Of a DNA stretch of 64,000 nt, positions 40,923-48,638 are shown piece by piece. The position numbers and the translations under genes are program-made. The notes under the pieces were generated by a model. It did not search any database. It saw nothing but the letters and a program-made list of their open reading frames with translations, and was not told the origin of the DNA. The first letter of the stretch is position 1, and the number at the start of each line of letters is the position of its first letter. Origin of the DNA: Candidatus Aenigmatarchaeota archaeon (GTDB lineage Archaea; Aenigmatarchaeota; Aenigmatarchaeia; CG10238-14; SCSR01); assembly GCA_016187415.1 (NCBI GenBank), contig JACPJT010000004.1, positions 17,995 through 81,994 on the forward strand, written 5' to 3'.

Positions 40923-41136
40923 CCATTGAATATAGGATGAAGCTTCGCGTAGAAAAGATACTGACGTTCTTGCGAGATTGAAAAACTACAAAATAGGAGA
41001 TGATATTTTTACTAGTGGATATACCTTTTTAAATCGTGGAAAAGAACATCTGCCTGCGTACCTGCATAGTGGGTGAATTAAATGCCCGAATTTTTTTCTA
41101 ATCCCTCTCTCCCATTTTAACCATAGTCATTTGAAA
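40923..41136. other. Intergenic stretch with open frame upstream of 40922
   Basis: 214 nt. The part next to 40922 continues the leftward reading frame as far as a TAG near 41000. GATTTAAAAAGG on the minus strand at about 41028-41039 is a likely promoter for it. The rest shows nothing recognisable. Confidence 0.4.
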
Positions 41137-41592
41137 CTACAATATGTTATACTCTTCCTTTACGGCATTCAATATTAGCCGCGTATTCGTCCTCTCAATA
41201 TGCTCCGATACCAGTTCGGACTTTATAAAAGCGTTCAGATCTTTTCTTGTCTTGAATCTTGCTAGGATAATCATATCAGATTCGCCTGTAAGATCATAGA
41301 CTCCGTAGACATTCGGCAACTTTGCGATTTTGTTTTCCACTTCAATAAGTTTTCCTTTTGACACCATGACTTCGATCAAGGCTGTAAGCGGATATCCCAG
41401 TTTCTCGTAATCGATTTCCAGTGTGGATGATTTTATTATCCCTTCTTTCTTCATGGTGTTGAATCGTTTTATCAGCGTGCTCGTGGCTATCCCAATCTTC
41501 CGCGCGATTTCTCTGAAGGATTTTCTGGAATCGTTGCACAATTCCTTCAAAATTTCAACATCTTTCATGTCGGGCTCGAACATTTGTATCAT
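41137..41592 (-). CDS. Lrp/AsnC family transcription regulator
   Basis: A 151-residue regulator. The N-terminal helix-turn-helix is DVEILKELCNDSRKSFREIA followed by RKIGIATSTLIKRFNTMKKE; the C-terminal RAM ligand domain includes YPLTALIEVMVSKGKLIEVE and YDLTGESDMIILARFKTRKD. These proteins form octamers that sense amino acids. Several nearby Met codons are possible starts. Promoter-like TATATTTAGG lies upstream. Confidence 0.93.
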   Translation of the reverse strand: MIQMFEPDMKDVEILKELCNDSRKSFREIARKIGIATSTLIKRFNTMKKEGIIKSSTLEIDYEKLGYPLTALIEVMVSKGKLIEVENKIAKLPNVYGVYDLTGESDMIILARFKTRKDLNAFIKSELVSEHIERTNTRLILNAVKEEYNIL

Positions 41593-41720
41593 TTCTTGTA
41601 GATTTTTCCTATATTTAGGTTATATGTTTTATATTTTGTCTATATTTAAACATTTGTTCTGCCTAGTTGATGATAATGGTATATTCGTACACAACCAATA
41701 CTAACGAAGGTGATGATTGA

Positions 41721-41894
41721 ATGCCGGATTATAAATTGAAAGTACTGGAACCTGTTACGTATGCTGGTTCCCATAGAAACGGGGAAGAATACGATTTTCC
41801 ATACAAGCCCACAAGAGAAGACAGATTGATGACGCATGCACTGTGGTTATTGCGGGGTCCCTTAGAAATAGAAGATTGGATACCATCACTTTGA
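41721..41894 (+). CDS. Small protein, unknown
   Basis: A 57-residue frame from ATG 41721 with a GGTGATGATTG ribosome-binding region just before it. It reads MPDYKLKVLEPVTYAGSHRN, then YDFPYKPTREDRLMTHALWL and an end GPLEIEDWIPSL. Rich in aromatic and charged residues. A TATATTTAAAC promoter (shared side with the Lrp gene) lies about 80 nt upstream. No family recognised. Confidence 0.55.
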   Translation: MPDYKLKVLEPVTYAGSHRNGEEYDFPYKPTREDRLMTHALWLLRGPLEIEDWIPSL

Positions 41895-41961
41895 GAAAGA
41901 TGAAGTCATATAATTATTAAACAATATTGAAAAAATCAATCTTCTCGAATCAGCAATAACT

Positions 41962-42648
41962 TCATCTGAAGTTGGAGGGAATACTACTGTATAAATCAGC
42001 TATTCTTTCTGCTAGCCTATATGCTCTTTGACCATAAAGAACTAAACTAACTCTTTGTAAGGGTGTTTGTCCTTGAAGGTATTTTCTTATAGGTCCAACC
42101 ATATTTCCTACTGATACTTCTAATGGCACACCATAAAGACCAGTTCCCATTGCTGAAAACCCAACAGATTCAAAATTATGTTTTTCTGCTAATTTTAATC
42201 CTGATTTCACTGATTCTCTGATAGAAACATCATCAATATAACTTCCATCTCCAATAATAACAACTTCACCCGGATTTGAAGGTTCTCTATGCCCTCTAAA
42301 ATCTTTAGAAACAAGATGAATTAATGATTTTCCTCTAAGATTCCCACCAGATGTAACTATACCTTCAAATGGTCGAACTAATCCGTTATAATCCATCCCA
42401 GAAAATCTTACATATCCATTTTTCTGCGCTATTTGTCTGCCCTTTTTGATTGCTTCTCTAAATGGACCCTCACCTGCTGCTCTAACTACAGCGCCAAGAA
42501 CTCCAGGAAGGCCTCCATCATAAGTAAAATCAATATTAGCAGGAACTACGATTGCTCTGCCATCATATGCAGTAATATCACCTTCTACCAATTCAAGAAC
42601 TTTACCATTCAATCGATATTGTTTTCTCATTTCTTTTGGTGCATTCAT
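41962..42648 (-). CDS. Macro-domain ADP-ribose-binding protein
   Basis: A 228-residue macro domain. AIVVPANIDFTYDGGLPGVL, then GAVVRAAGEGPFREAIKKG carries the conserved Asn and Gly-rich loop that binds the distal ribose and phosphates, and GFSAMGTGLYGVPLEVSVGN is the second loop. Macro domains remove ADP-ribose or bind its derivatives and are used in stress responses and in DarTG-type toxin systems. No ADP-ribosyl-transferase gene is next to it. AT-rich and isolated. Confidence 0.8.
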   Translation of the reverse strand: MNAPKEMRKQYRLNGKVLELVEGDITAYDGRAIVVPANIDFTYDGGLPGVLGAVVRAAGEGPFREAIKKGRQIAQKNGYVRFSGMDYNGLVRPFEGIVTSGGNLRGKSLIHLVSKDFRGHREPSNPGEVVIIGDGSYIDDVSIRESVKSGLKLAEKHNFESVGFSAMGTGLYGVPLEVSVGNMVGPIRKYLQGQTPLQRVSLVLYGQRAYRLAERIADLYSSIPSNFR

Positions 42649-42837
42649 ACTAGAATTAATGTTAAACTAGTATTTAAAGCTTTCTATTTTTAACTACTTA
42701 TAAGATACAACACTATACGCCTCGCTGACCCCCAATTAAGTGCCGACAACTTTGATTTCTCCTTTCAGAACGTTGCACTAAAATTCAGCCCCCTCCAAGT
42801 ATTCGGAGTCGTCTAACACCGATTATGGAGTTTAATC
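42649..42837. other. Intergenic stretch
   Basis: 189 nt. On the minus strand a GTG-initiated frame (VLDDSEYLEGAEF, TAG, then CNVLKGEIKVVGT, TAA) may be the remnant of a gene end. ACTAGTATTTAAAGC near 42666-42680 is a likely promoter for the macro-domain gene. Nothing else recognised. Confidence 0.35.
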
Positions 42838-43791
42838 TCACACTCTGAATATTTTGGTTTTCCTTAGCCGGAACCACATGTTGACAAGGAATTCTATCGT
42901 AAACAACGGCAGCTTTGCGATAAGATCAGCTATCAAAAACTTGGTGCTCACGCCGACGATTATGACTTGGAACAAAAGGTTGTCCACAAAGAGATCGAAA
43001 GTCCTTGCAACCAATACGGAAGACTCGGCTGAAAACCCGGCCAAATACCGCAAAACCGATGACCCAAGGAACACCACTTCTCGATTCTCCTTTAATGACA
43101 GATACTCGCTCATGATAACCGCCAAATAAAACGTGAAAAACAGACCGTAGGAAACAAGTATTTGGTGTTCTGTCGCTATAGGGAATCCTCTCGTGGAGAA
43201 AAGATGCTTCAGCAAACCAGCCAGAGGGTATTCAAGAAGAGGGTACATCAGTACGATGAAACCCGTAAGTATTCCTGATACGGCAAGCTTTTCGGCATGA
43301 CTCAGCATATCGCCAGATTTTTTAACAGCCAGTGCATACAGCCACAAGTGCTGGTACTTTTCCGGTATGGTATGCTTGCCGATCAACACAGCCGGCAAGG
43401 ACAGGAAAGCCTGCAATATGTTCAGCCTTTTGTTGACGGTTTTGATTTCATGGGAATGCAGGAAAAGTTTTCTCATAGGGCCGCGCAAGATTCCAAAAAT
43501 GCTCCTGTTCGCCACGCCTTCAATCTCCATGTCCCATTTTTCGAGTTTTGATTTTGTCCAGTATCTGCTCTTGTCTGCCTTTGCAAGCATGAGAGCCAAA
43601 ACGGAGAATTTCCTTTCCTTGTTTTTCCCGAACAGCCATTTTGTGAGGTATCCCAGGAAAAGAGTTTTTTCGTTGGTGTCTATCTCCAGTTCTCCGCGAA
43701 ACTTCCAGGCGACCAATTCAAACAATAAAGTGCCCGCCAAGAACTTGATGAAATTCGTCAGCACTATCTCTGGTTTTCCCCTGGATGCCAT
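42838..43791 (-). CDS. Large membrane protein, unknown
   Basis: A 317-residue protein. Two hydrophobic segments near the N-terminus and four or five between about 150 and 300 flank a basic soluble stretch (LAKADKSRYWTKSKLEKW). Example helices are VSYGLFFTFYLAVIMSEY and LFVDNLLFQVIIVGVSTKFL. No family recognised. The composition matches the genome's core genes more than the orphan genes. Divergent from none; its own promoter probably lies at 43800-43820. Confidence 0.6.
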   Translation of the reverse strand: MASRGKPEIVLTNFIKFLAGTLLFELVAWKFRGELEIDTNEKTLFLGYLTKWLFGKNKERKFSVLALMLAKADKSRYWTKSKLEKWDMEIEGVANRSIFGILRGPMRKLFLHSHEIKTVNKRLNILQAFLSLPAVLIGKHTIPEKYQHLWLYALAVKKSGDMLSHAEKLAVSGILTGFIVLMYPLLEYPLAGLLKHLFSTRGFPIATEHQILVSYGLFFTFYLAVIMSEYLSLKENREVVFLGSSVLRYLAGFSAESSVLVARTFDLFVDNLLFQVIIVGVSTKFLIADLIAKLPLFTIEFLVNMWFRLRKTKIFRV

Positions 43792-43839
43792 AAATAATTA
43801 TTTAGAATAGATTGACTTATTGCTTATTTAATTGTTACC

Positions 43840-44409
43840 TTATACACCGAATTCGAATTGTTTAAACGCATCCTCTAACGTCAATTTATCATGACAGAAT
43901 TCATGAGGTTTCGGGGAGATTTGAATGGATTCTTCCTTAAACTCGTATCTCAACCATTTCAAATTTGGTAAATTCACATCACGTATTTTTTTCGCTTGTA
44001 CAATTGTTGCTTGGGCGTGTGAACCGCCATATGTAACAATAATAGACAAAGGTTTTGCATTTGGTACATAATTCTGCACACGTTCGGTCATAGCTATTAA
44101 TTGGTCTAAATCGGTCATGGAAGGTTTTTGAAATCCATTAGTATGCGTATGGGCTACAATCAATGGGTAGGAAACAATCTTTCCACCTCTCATAAGCGGT
44201 GTCGTATGTATGACTTTCCCACGATGTCGTTCCCCGAAATACAGACCAAGTTTAACATAGCCCGCAGGCTCGAACCTTCTATGCACGGTTAAGGACACTT
44301 CTTGCTTATTCCTATGATAGGCGAATTCATAAAGAGAGCCGCTAATTAAATTTAATGCTTTTATATAATCGGAAGCTCTGATAACATCTTCTCTTGTTGA
44401 GATTGACAT
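43840..44409 (-). CDS. JAB/JAMM-motif protein
   Basis: A 189-residue protein containing IVAHTHTNGFQKPSMTDLDQ at about 85-104. His87, His89, Ser97 and Asp100 match the zinc-binding JAMM motif HxHx7SxxD of MPN-domain metalloproteases. An upstream Glu candidate (QEVSL or FGERH) is available. Family members remove ubiquitin-like modifiers or act in defence systems. No ubiquitin-like, E1 or E2 gene is nearby, so the substrate is unknown. Confidence 0.68.
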   Translation of the reverse strand: MSISTREDVIRASDYIKALNLISGSLYEFAYHRNKQEVSLTVHRRFEPAGYVKLGLYFGERHRGKVIHTTPLMRGGKIVSYPLIVAHTHTNGFQKPSMTDLDQLIAMTERVQNYVPNAKPLSIIVTYGGSHAQATIVQAKKIRDVNLPNLKWLRYEFKEESIQISPKPHEFCHDKLTLEDAFKQFEFGV

Positions 44410-44553
44410 AGCTACTAGCCTTAACCGTACCTTTTTTGTTATTTAAGCTTTTCTATTGTTCACCACATATAAGTGGCAACATATAATTAATTTGTTATTC
44501 CAAGTTCCATTTAGATTATTAATTGTGAAAATCCGTAATTATTATCTGATTCT

Positions 44554-45816
44554 ATGGTGCAGCTCAGTTTTCACGGCGCTATGGCATCTGTAGGGTGCTC
44601 TTCCGTCCTGGTTGACACGGGTGTTGAAAGGATAGTTCTTGATTACGGCACAAAGATACAGGAGACGCCTCCCATATTCCCGATACCTGTAACGGGCAAG
44701 ATTGACGCCATACTGCTTTCGCACTCCCATTTGGACCATAGCGGCGCCATCCCGATTTTCCATGCGCAAAAAAACGGATGCCGCATATACTCGCCGATGA
44801 TCACCAGAAAGTTGTCCGAACTTCTCTGGCTGGATTCGATAAAAATAAGCGCGGAGGAAGGCGTTGAGCTGCCGTTCAACAAAAAGGACGTCGAAGAGAC
44901 GGTCAGGAACTTTTCTTACACCGATTTTCATAGACCGTTCAAATTGAAGAAAACGACAATCACATTGTTCGATGCCGGGCACATACCGGGCAGCAATATG
45001 CCTTTTCTCGACACAAAAGAGAAGACGATTCTTTATACGGGTGACTACAAAATAGAAGGCTCTCGCTTGATGAAAGGCGCCGACACCAATTTGCCGAAAG
45101 TTGACGCGCTGATAACCGAAAGCACGTATTGCGACAGGGAACATCCTGACAGGACATCCCAGGAAAAGGAACTGGTGAGGATTGTGAATGACACCCTCGC
45201 GAATGATGGCGTTGCATTGATATCGGGGTTCGCCGTGGGAAGAATCGACGAATTGATGCTCGTGCTGGACAAGTATGGAATCAATTATCCGCTTTACATT
45301 GACGGGATGGCAAAGAAGGCAATCACGATGATCAACCAGCACAAGGATAAAATTAAGGATCCGAAAAGCCTGGACAAGGCATTGGAGAAGGTGGAGTATG
45401 TCAAGGACCAGAGAATGAGAAAGAGGATTATTAAAGAGCCGGGCGTGATTCTTTCCACCAGCGGCATGCTGTCGGGCGGTCCGATAGTGTGGTATATCGG
45501 AAAGCTATTTGACAAGCAGAACTGCAGCCTTGTTTTGAGCGGTTTCCAGACAGAAGGCACTCCGGGGAAGACATTGCTGGAAACGGGCAGATTCATCAAC
45601 GAAGACATGAATGTTGAGATGAAAATGCATGTCAGAAGGCTGGATTTTTCAAGCCACCTCGGCAGGAAGGACCTGCTGGGATTCATTAATAAGATGAACC
45701 CTGAAAAGATATTTTGCGTTCATGGCGAGCATGCGGAAGAGTTCTCGCAGGAACTGAAAGAGAAAGGGTTCAATGCGATAGCGCCTGTGGCGAATGACAG
45801 GATATTCAATATATAA
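44554..45816 (+). CDS. Beta-CASP ribonuclease (metallo-beta-lactamase fold)
   Basis: A 420-residue RNase of the CPSF-73/RNase J superfamily. The metal site begins with LLSHSHLDHSG (motif 2). TESTYCDR, DYKIEGSRL, the beta-CASP motifs STSGMLSGGP and SGFQTEGTPGKTLL, then SSHLGRKDLLGF and CVHGEHAEEF follow. There is no N-terminal KH extension, so it resembles archaeal aCPSF2 more than aCPSF1. It processes or degrades mRNA. Confidence 0.92.
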   Translation: MVQLSFHGAMASVGCSSVLVDTGVERIVLDYGTKIQETPPIFPIPVTGKIDAILLSHSHLDHSGAIPIFHAQKNGCRIYSPMITRKLSELLWLDSIKISAEEGVELPFNKKDVEETVRNFSYTDFHRPFKLKKTTITLFDAGHIPGSNMPFLDTKEKTILYTGDYKIEGSRLMKGADTNLPKVDALITESTYCDREHPDRTSQEKELVRIVNDTLANDGVALISGFAVGRIDELMLVLDKYGINYPLYIDGMAKKAITMINQHKDKIKDPKSLDKALEKVEYVKDQRMRKRIIKEPGVILSTSGMLSGGPIVWYIGKLFDKQNCSLVLSGFQTEGTPGKTLLETGRFINEDMNVEMKMHVRRLDFSSHLGRKDLLGFINKMNPEKIFCVHGEHAEEFSQELKEKGFNAIAPVANDRIFNI

Positions 45817-45821
45817 ATATG

Positions 45822-46199
45822 TCAGTTTCTATTCTGATATGCTCTGTATTGCAAACGTGATCTACCCAATTCTCCGAGAGTACTCACATTGTTTTCAGAT
45901 ATTTTTTTTAGAATCTCAATTGCGTACAATGTCATCCACTCGTATCCTGATTCAGGATAAATCACCAAGCAAGTGCCTTCGTGACCCAATTGACTTGAGG
46001 TGTCCGCCAATTTTTTTATTTGCGCCCCGTCACAATGAGGGTTTCTGTCGTAGAGTTCTAAACCCACAAGTCTTTTGACTTTGTTATGAATATCTAAAGC
46101 ACCAGCATCGTCTACGTCTCTCCATAAATCAATATATATCTCGTCGAGTCCCAGCGCGGCTGACACATTCTTTATTCTTTCGGGCATCATACGTATCAT
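45822..46199 (-). CDS. Hypothetical protein
   Basis: A 125-residue protein: IKNVSAALGLDEIYIDLWRD, LDIHNKVKRLVGLELYDRNP, CDGAQIKKLADTSSQLGHEG, TCLVIYPESGYEWMTLYAIE. A mixed alpha-beta protein with one Cys-His cluster (NPHCDG). No family recognised. Convergent with the beta-CASP gene, 5 nt apart. Confidence 0.5.
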   Translation of the reverse strand: MIRMMPERIKNVSAALGLDEIYIDLWRDVDDAGALDIHNKVKRLVGLELYDRNPHCDGAQIKKLADTSSQLGHEGTCLVIYPESGYEWMTLYAIEILKKISENNVSTLGELGRSRLQYRAYQNRN

Positions 46200-46235
46200 T
46201 AATTTTACGGTTTAATAGTTTTGCAAGTTGCCGCA

Positions 46236-46285
46236 CCACTGTGTGATAGTAAAGCTTATATATTAATACTACTTATAAGTGACAT
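46236..46285 (+). promoter_or_regulatory. Promoter of the 46286 operon
   Basis: AAAGCTTATATATTAATA at 46251-46268 is a strong TATA-like element ending about 20 nt before the ATG. A perfect TGACATATGTCA palindrome at 46278-46289 overlaps the start codon. The AAAGCTTATAT string also occurs in the 54-bp repeats at 55509 and 56168. Confidence 0.5.
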
Positions 46286-46555
46286 ATGTCAACAGTAACT
46301 CAAGTGTCCACTTGCACGGAACAATATAAGATGTGGAAAGATAAGGCATTGTTTTCTAATGATGTTTATGCGGCCAGAAAAGCCCTTGAAAGGGCATTCT
46401 TCTGGATGGAACTTCGATCCGCATTCATCTTCTTGCACACTGTCGAAATGGCGAAAGGCGATGACAAGGAAACCAAAAGAAAGCTCCTGCAGGCTAAATT
46501 GAACTTGTCGAGAAAACTGACAGAACACTTGAAGGACACTCTTAAGGGGATTTGA
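46286..46555 (+). CDS. Small helical protein
   Basis: An 89-residue protein, mostly alpha-helical: YKMWKDKALFSNDVYAARKA, then LERAFFWMELRSAFIFLHTV and a charged end with KRKLLQAKLNLSRKLTEHLK. It is followed without a gap by the next gene, so the two are co-translated. The helical, lysine-rich form and tight pairing could fit a regulatory or antitoxin-like role, but no family is recognised. Confidence 0.55.
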   Translation: MSTVTQVSTCTEQYKMWKDKALFSNDVYAARKALERAFFWMELRSAFIFLHTVEMAKGDDKETKRKLLQAKLNLSRKLTEHLKDTLKGI

Positions 46556-47158
46556 ATGACTGGTCCATATGTGCTGCGATTTGGCGGGCATGTGGGAGAT
46601 ACGGTCGAACAGGTCGGTATTTACGATCCGCTTTATCTAGCTTGGTTGAACCATGCGGTTAACGGATATAATGATATCAGCTGGCAATATTCGGTAACAC
46701 ATAAACAAAAGGCACAACTATCTGAGATCAAGCACATGGAACTATCCACGCAGTTTAAAGAACGGATCCGGATTGTAGACTACAAACTGAACAACTTTGA
46801 ACCTATTGCAAAATGCGTGGCACCCAAGTGCAAATCTCCTGCAGAATATTTGACAGTTTTTGAAAATAAATATGGCATTTCGGTCTTTTTAGGCGATGTC
46901 TATTGCATGAAGCATAGGGGCTCCAATGACAATCCAAACGCCAAATTACGTGAAATAAGGTTCGATTCTGTCGGGTTTTATCGTGGGCGAGATAAGAAAC
47001 TAATGGCAGAATCATTATTGGTATGCGCAGGCTTTTCTGGCAGGATGACACGAGAAAGATTGGTGAAACTTGTGGATGGGCTAAAATTAAGAAGGGGCGC
47101 CTCACAATTGAGACTTTTTGATTATAGTGCAGACGTTGCATGGGCACCTGTCGATTAA
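46556..47158 (+). CDS. Protein with exonuclease-associated FGxHxGxT-like motif and Cys cluster
   Basis: A 200-residue protein. YVLRFGGHVGDTVEQVGIYD with PLYLAWLNH resembles the small domain (FGKHKG-x-DPxYLxWL) attached to some exonucleases and found alone in phage-type proteins. The middle holds CVAPKCKSP and YCMKHRG, a possible zinc site. It directly follows the helical gene at 46286. Function unknown; a nucleic-acid role is inferred. Confidence 0.55.
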   Translation: MTGPYVLRFGGHVGDTVEQVGIYDPLYLAWLNHAVNGYNDISWQYSVTHKQKAQLSEIKHMELSTQFKERIRIVDYKLNNFEPIAKCVAPKCKSPAEYLTVFENKYGISVFLGDVYCMKHRGSNDNPNAKLREIRFDSVGFYRGRDKKLMAESLLVCAGFSGRMTRERLVKLVDGLKLRRGASQLRLFDYSADVAWAPVD

Positions 47159-47329
47159 ATCTATTTCGGCAACCGGCTTGTGCGACAAAGTTATGTTTGC
47201 ATCGTTCTTAGGCATAGGCAGTTTCTGCTTCTTCATCTGGCTCTTTATGTTTTTCAAGTACTCCGCATTAATTTCGCAGATTACAAATTTCTTTCCCACT
47301 ATTTCCACTAAATTATTTAAAGACAGCAT
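47102..47329 (-). CDS. Doubtful small gene, overlaps 46556
   Basis: A 75-residue frame: MLSLNNLVEIVGKKFVICEI, NAEYLKNIKSQMKKQKLPMP, then DLIDRCPCNVCTIIKKSQL. It fills a gap of about 190 nt and has a Cys-rich end, but the last 57 nt overlap the previous gene on the other strand. A TTATTAATAAAC stretch upstream could be its promoter. Low confidence. Confidence 0.35.
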   Translation of the reverse strand: MLSLNNLVEIVGKKFVICEINAEYLKNIKSQMKKQKLPMPKNDANITLSHKPVAEIDLIDRCPCNVCTIIKKSQL

Positions 47330-47350
47330 AGTTTATTAATAACTGGTAAA

Positions 47351-47626
47351 ATGCCACCGATAATCGTACAGGAAAAGTGCATAGGCTGCGGCGCATGCGT
47401 TGCTGTATGCCCATACAAAGCGTTGGAGATGGATCAAGACAATATAGCTGAACTGATAGTCGACAAATGTGAGGATGACTGGAGTTGCGTTCCTGTCTGT
47501 CCAACTGAAGCTGTGATAAAACCGCCTGCAGATTTCAAGGTCACCAAAAAGGTTTACACCGAAAAGGAAATCGAACAGATGGGGCTGGAAATCAGGGGAA
47601 CTAATGCTGTTTGGAAAAAGAAATAA
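47351..47626 (+). CDS. Ferredoxin with two Fe-S cluster motifs
   Basis: A 91-residue electron carrier. The first motif is CIGCGACVAVCP (complete [4Fe-4S] ligand set). The second is CEDDWSCVPVCP, which reads CxxDxxCxxxCP: Asp replaces the second Cys, as in the Pyrococcus furiosus ferredoxin cluster. The C-terminal 35 residues are a charged extension (VYTEKEIEQMGLEIRGTNAV). Its redox partners are not in the window. TTATTTAAAGAC lies upstream. Confidence 0.88.
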   Translation: MPPIIVQEKCIGCGACVAVCPYKALEMDQDNIAELIVDKCEDDWSCVPVCPTEAVIKPPADFKVTKKVYTEKEIEQMGLEIRGTNAVWKKK

Positions 47627-47628
47627 GC

Positions 47629-48258
47629 TCATTTAGAAGTCATTTGTTTATCCATAGAGGGCGTATAAACAACAATCTCGCTGGTTTCTCTAGATTTCAT
47701 CTTGGCGTTGTACATAGCCAAATCGGCTTGCGCATGAAGCTGTCGTAAAGTAATCGGAGATGCTCCTCGCGGATTATAAGTCGATATACCCATGGCAACT
47801 GTTAATTTCCCCCCAAAGTAATCTTTAATAGCAGTTTGGATTTTATGACCAACTGTTGAACCGCCCTGCTTATTGGTATACGGCAGAACTATGACATATT
47901 CATCTGCGTGTTGACCAAGTCTCATAACACGGTCCGTTTCACGCGAAATTGAGCATTGTAGAACAATTGCAACTTCCTTAATAAATTCATCTCCAGCAGC
48001 ATGCCCCAGCGTATCGTTAATTTTCTTAAAATGGTTTATATCCAGATATATCAACGTAAGAGGTTTCTTTGCTCTTCGTGAATTCACGTAACTATCCCTT
48101 AAAAATCTATCAGCATATTCCGCATTGGGTAAACCTGTTTTGTAATCAATTGACGCCCTTTCTTCCCTTTTCTTAATTTCTCTCATCCATCCCAACGTGA
48201 CAATAAGTCTACCCATATTCTGGTCGTAAAGCGCTCTTTCAAGAGAATTTTGATCCAT
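47629..48258 (-). CDS. GGDEF-like protein with degenerate active site
   Basis: A 209-residue protein with an N-terminal helical stretch then a GGDEF fold: IDYKTGLPNAEYADRF (D-x-L-TGLPNR consensus), LTLIYLDINHFKKINDTLGH AAGDEF (metal Asp73 and nucleotide-binding Asn/Asp), RVMRLGQHADEYVIVLPYTN, and ADLAMYNAKM. The GGDEF loop is GQHADEY, two residues longer and lacking the GG pair. Bacterial members make c-di-GMP; this form is probably inactive or altered. Such domains are rare in archaea. Confidence 0.85.
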   Translation of the reverse strand: MDQNSLERALYDQNMGRLIVTLGWMREIKKREERASIDYKTGLPNAEYADRFLRDSYVNSRRAKKPLTLIYLDINHFKKINDTLGHAAGDEFIKEVAIVLQCSISRETDRVMRLGQHADEYVIVLPYTNKQGGSTVGHKIQTAIKDYFGGKLTVAMGISTYNPRGASPITLRQLHAQADLAMYNAKMKSRETSEIVVYTPSMDKQMTSK

Positions 48259-48277
48259 TTAAATTACCACTACATAG

Positions 48278-48568
48278 TTACAACTTGTGATATATAAGCT
48301 TTTCTCTCCGCGGTCCGGCGAGTTCAATCCTTTCTATAGAATCCGTCGGGATTCTCAACTTTACCCTAAGTGGAGTTGGTCCCTTCATAATCCGTATGTC
48401 AACTGGCTCTTTGCTTAGTGTGGAATCAAGATCATCCGTATACAGCCCTATGACATCCATCATATCGTTAGTCACCCGCCAAGTCCCGTAGAAGCCCAGT
48501 CTTCCTTCTAGATAATTGCCGCCTCTAAAGACGACTCTGATGTACTCTCCGCGCAAAACATCCGTCAT
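48278..48568 (-). CDS. Hypothetical protein
   Basis: A 96-residue beta-rich protein: LRGEYIRVVFRGGNYLEGRL, FYGTWRVTNDMMDVIGLYTD, MKGPTPLRVKLRIPTDSIER. The opening resembles small-barrel (Sm/SH3-like) proteins, but this is only an impression. It lies 19 nt upstream of the GGDEF-like gene on the same strand. Confidence 0.5.
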   Translation of the reverse strand: MTDVLRGEYIRVVFRGGNYLEGRLGFYGTWRVTNDMMDVIGLYTDDLDSTLSKEPVDIRIMKGPTPLRVKLRIPTDSIERIELAGPRREKLIYHKL

Positions 48569-48638
48569 TGAAAACCTTATTAGAAGATATTTGAAAGAAT
48601 TTAAAACTTAAACTGAACGAAAAACAAAATTATTTTCA

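Noticed and set aside
41668-41717. Two TGATGA boxes suggesting a C/D-box sRNA
   Set aside because: No D or D' boxes (CTGA) at the needed positions; the second TGATGA is better read as the ribosome-binding region of the gene at 41721.
42726-42826. In-frame TAG between two short open stretches on the minus strand, as for pyrrolysine
   Set aside because: The open stretches are only 13 codons each and no pyrrolysine genes are seen. A gene remnant or chance is more likely.
47629-48258. Active diguanylate cyclase
   Set aside because: The GGDEF loop lacks both glycines and has extra residues, so enzymatic c-di-GMP synthesis cannot be claimed from sequence.
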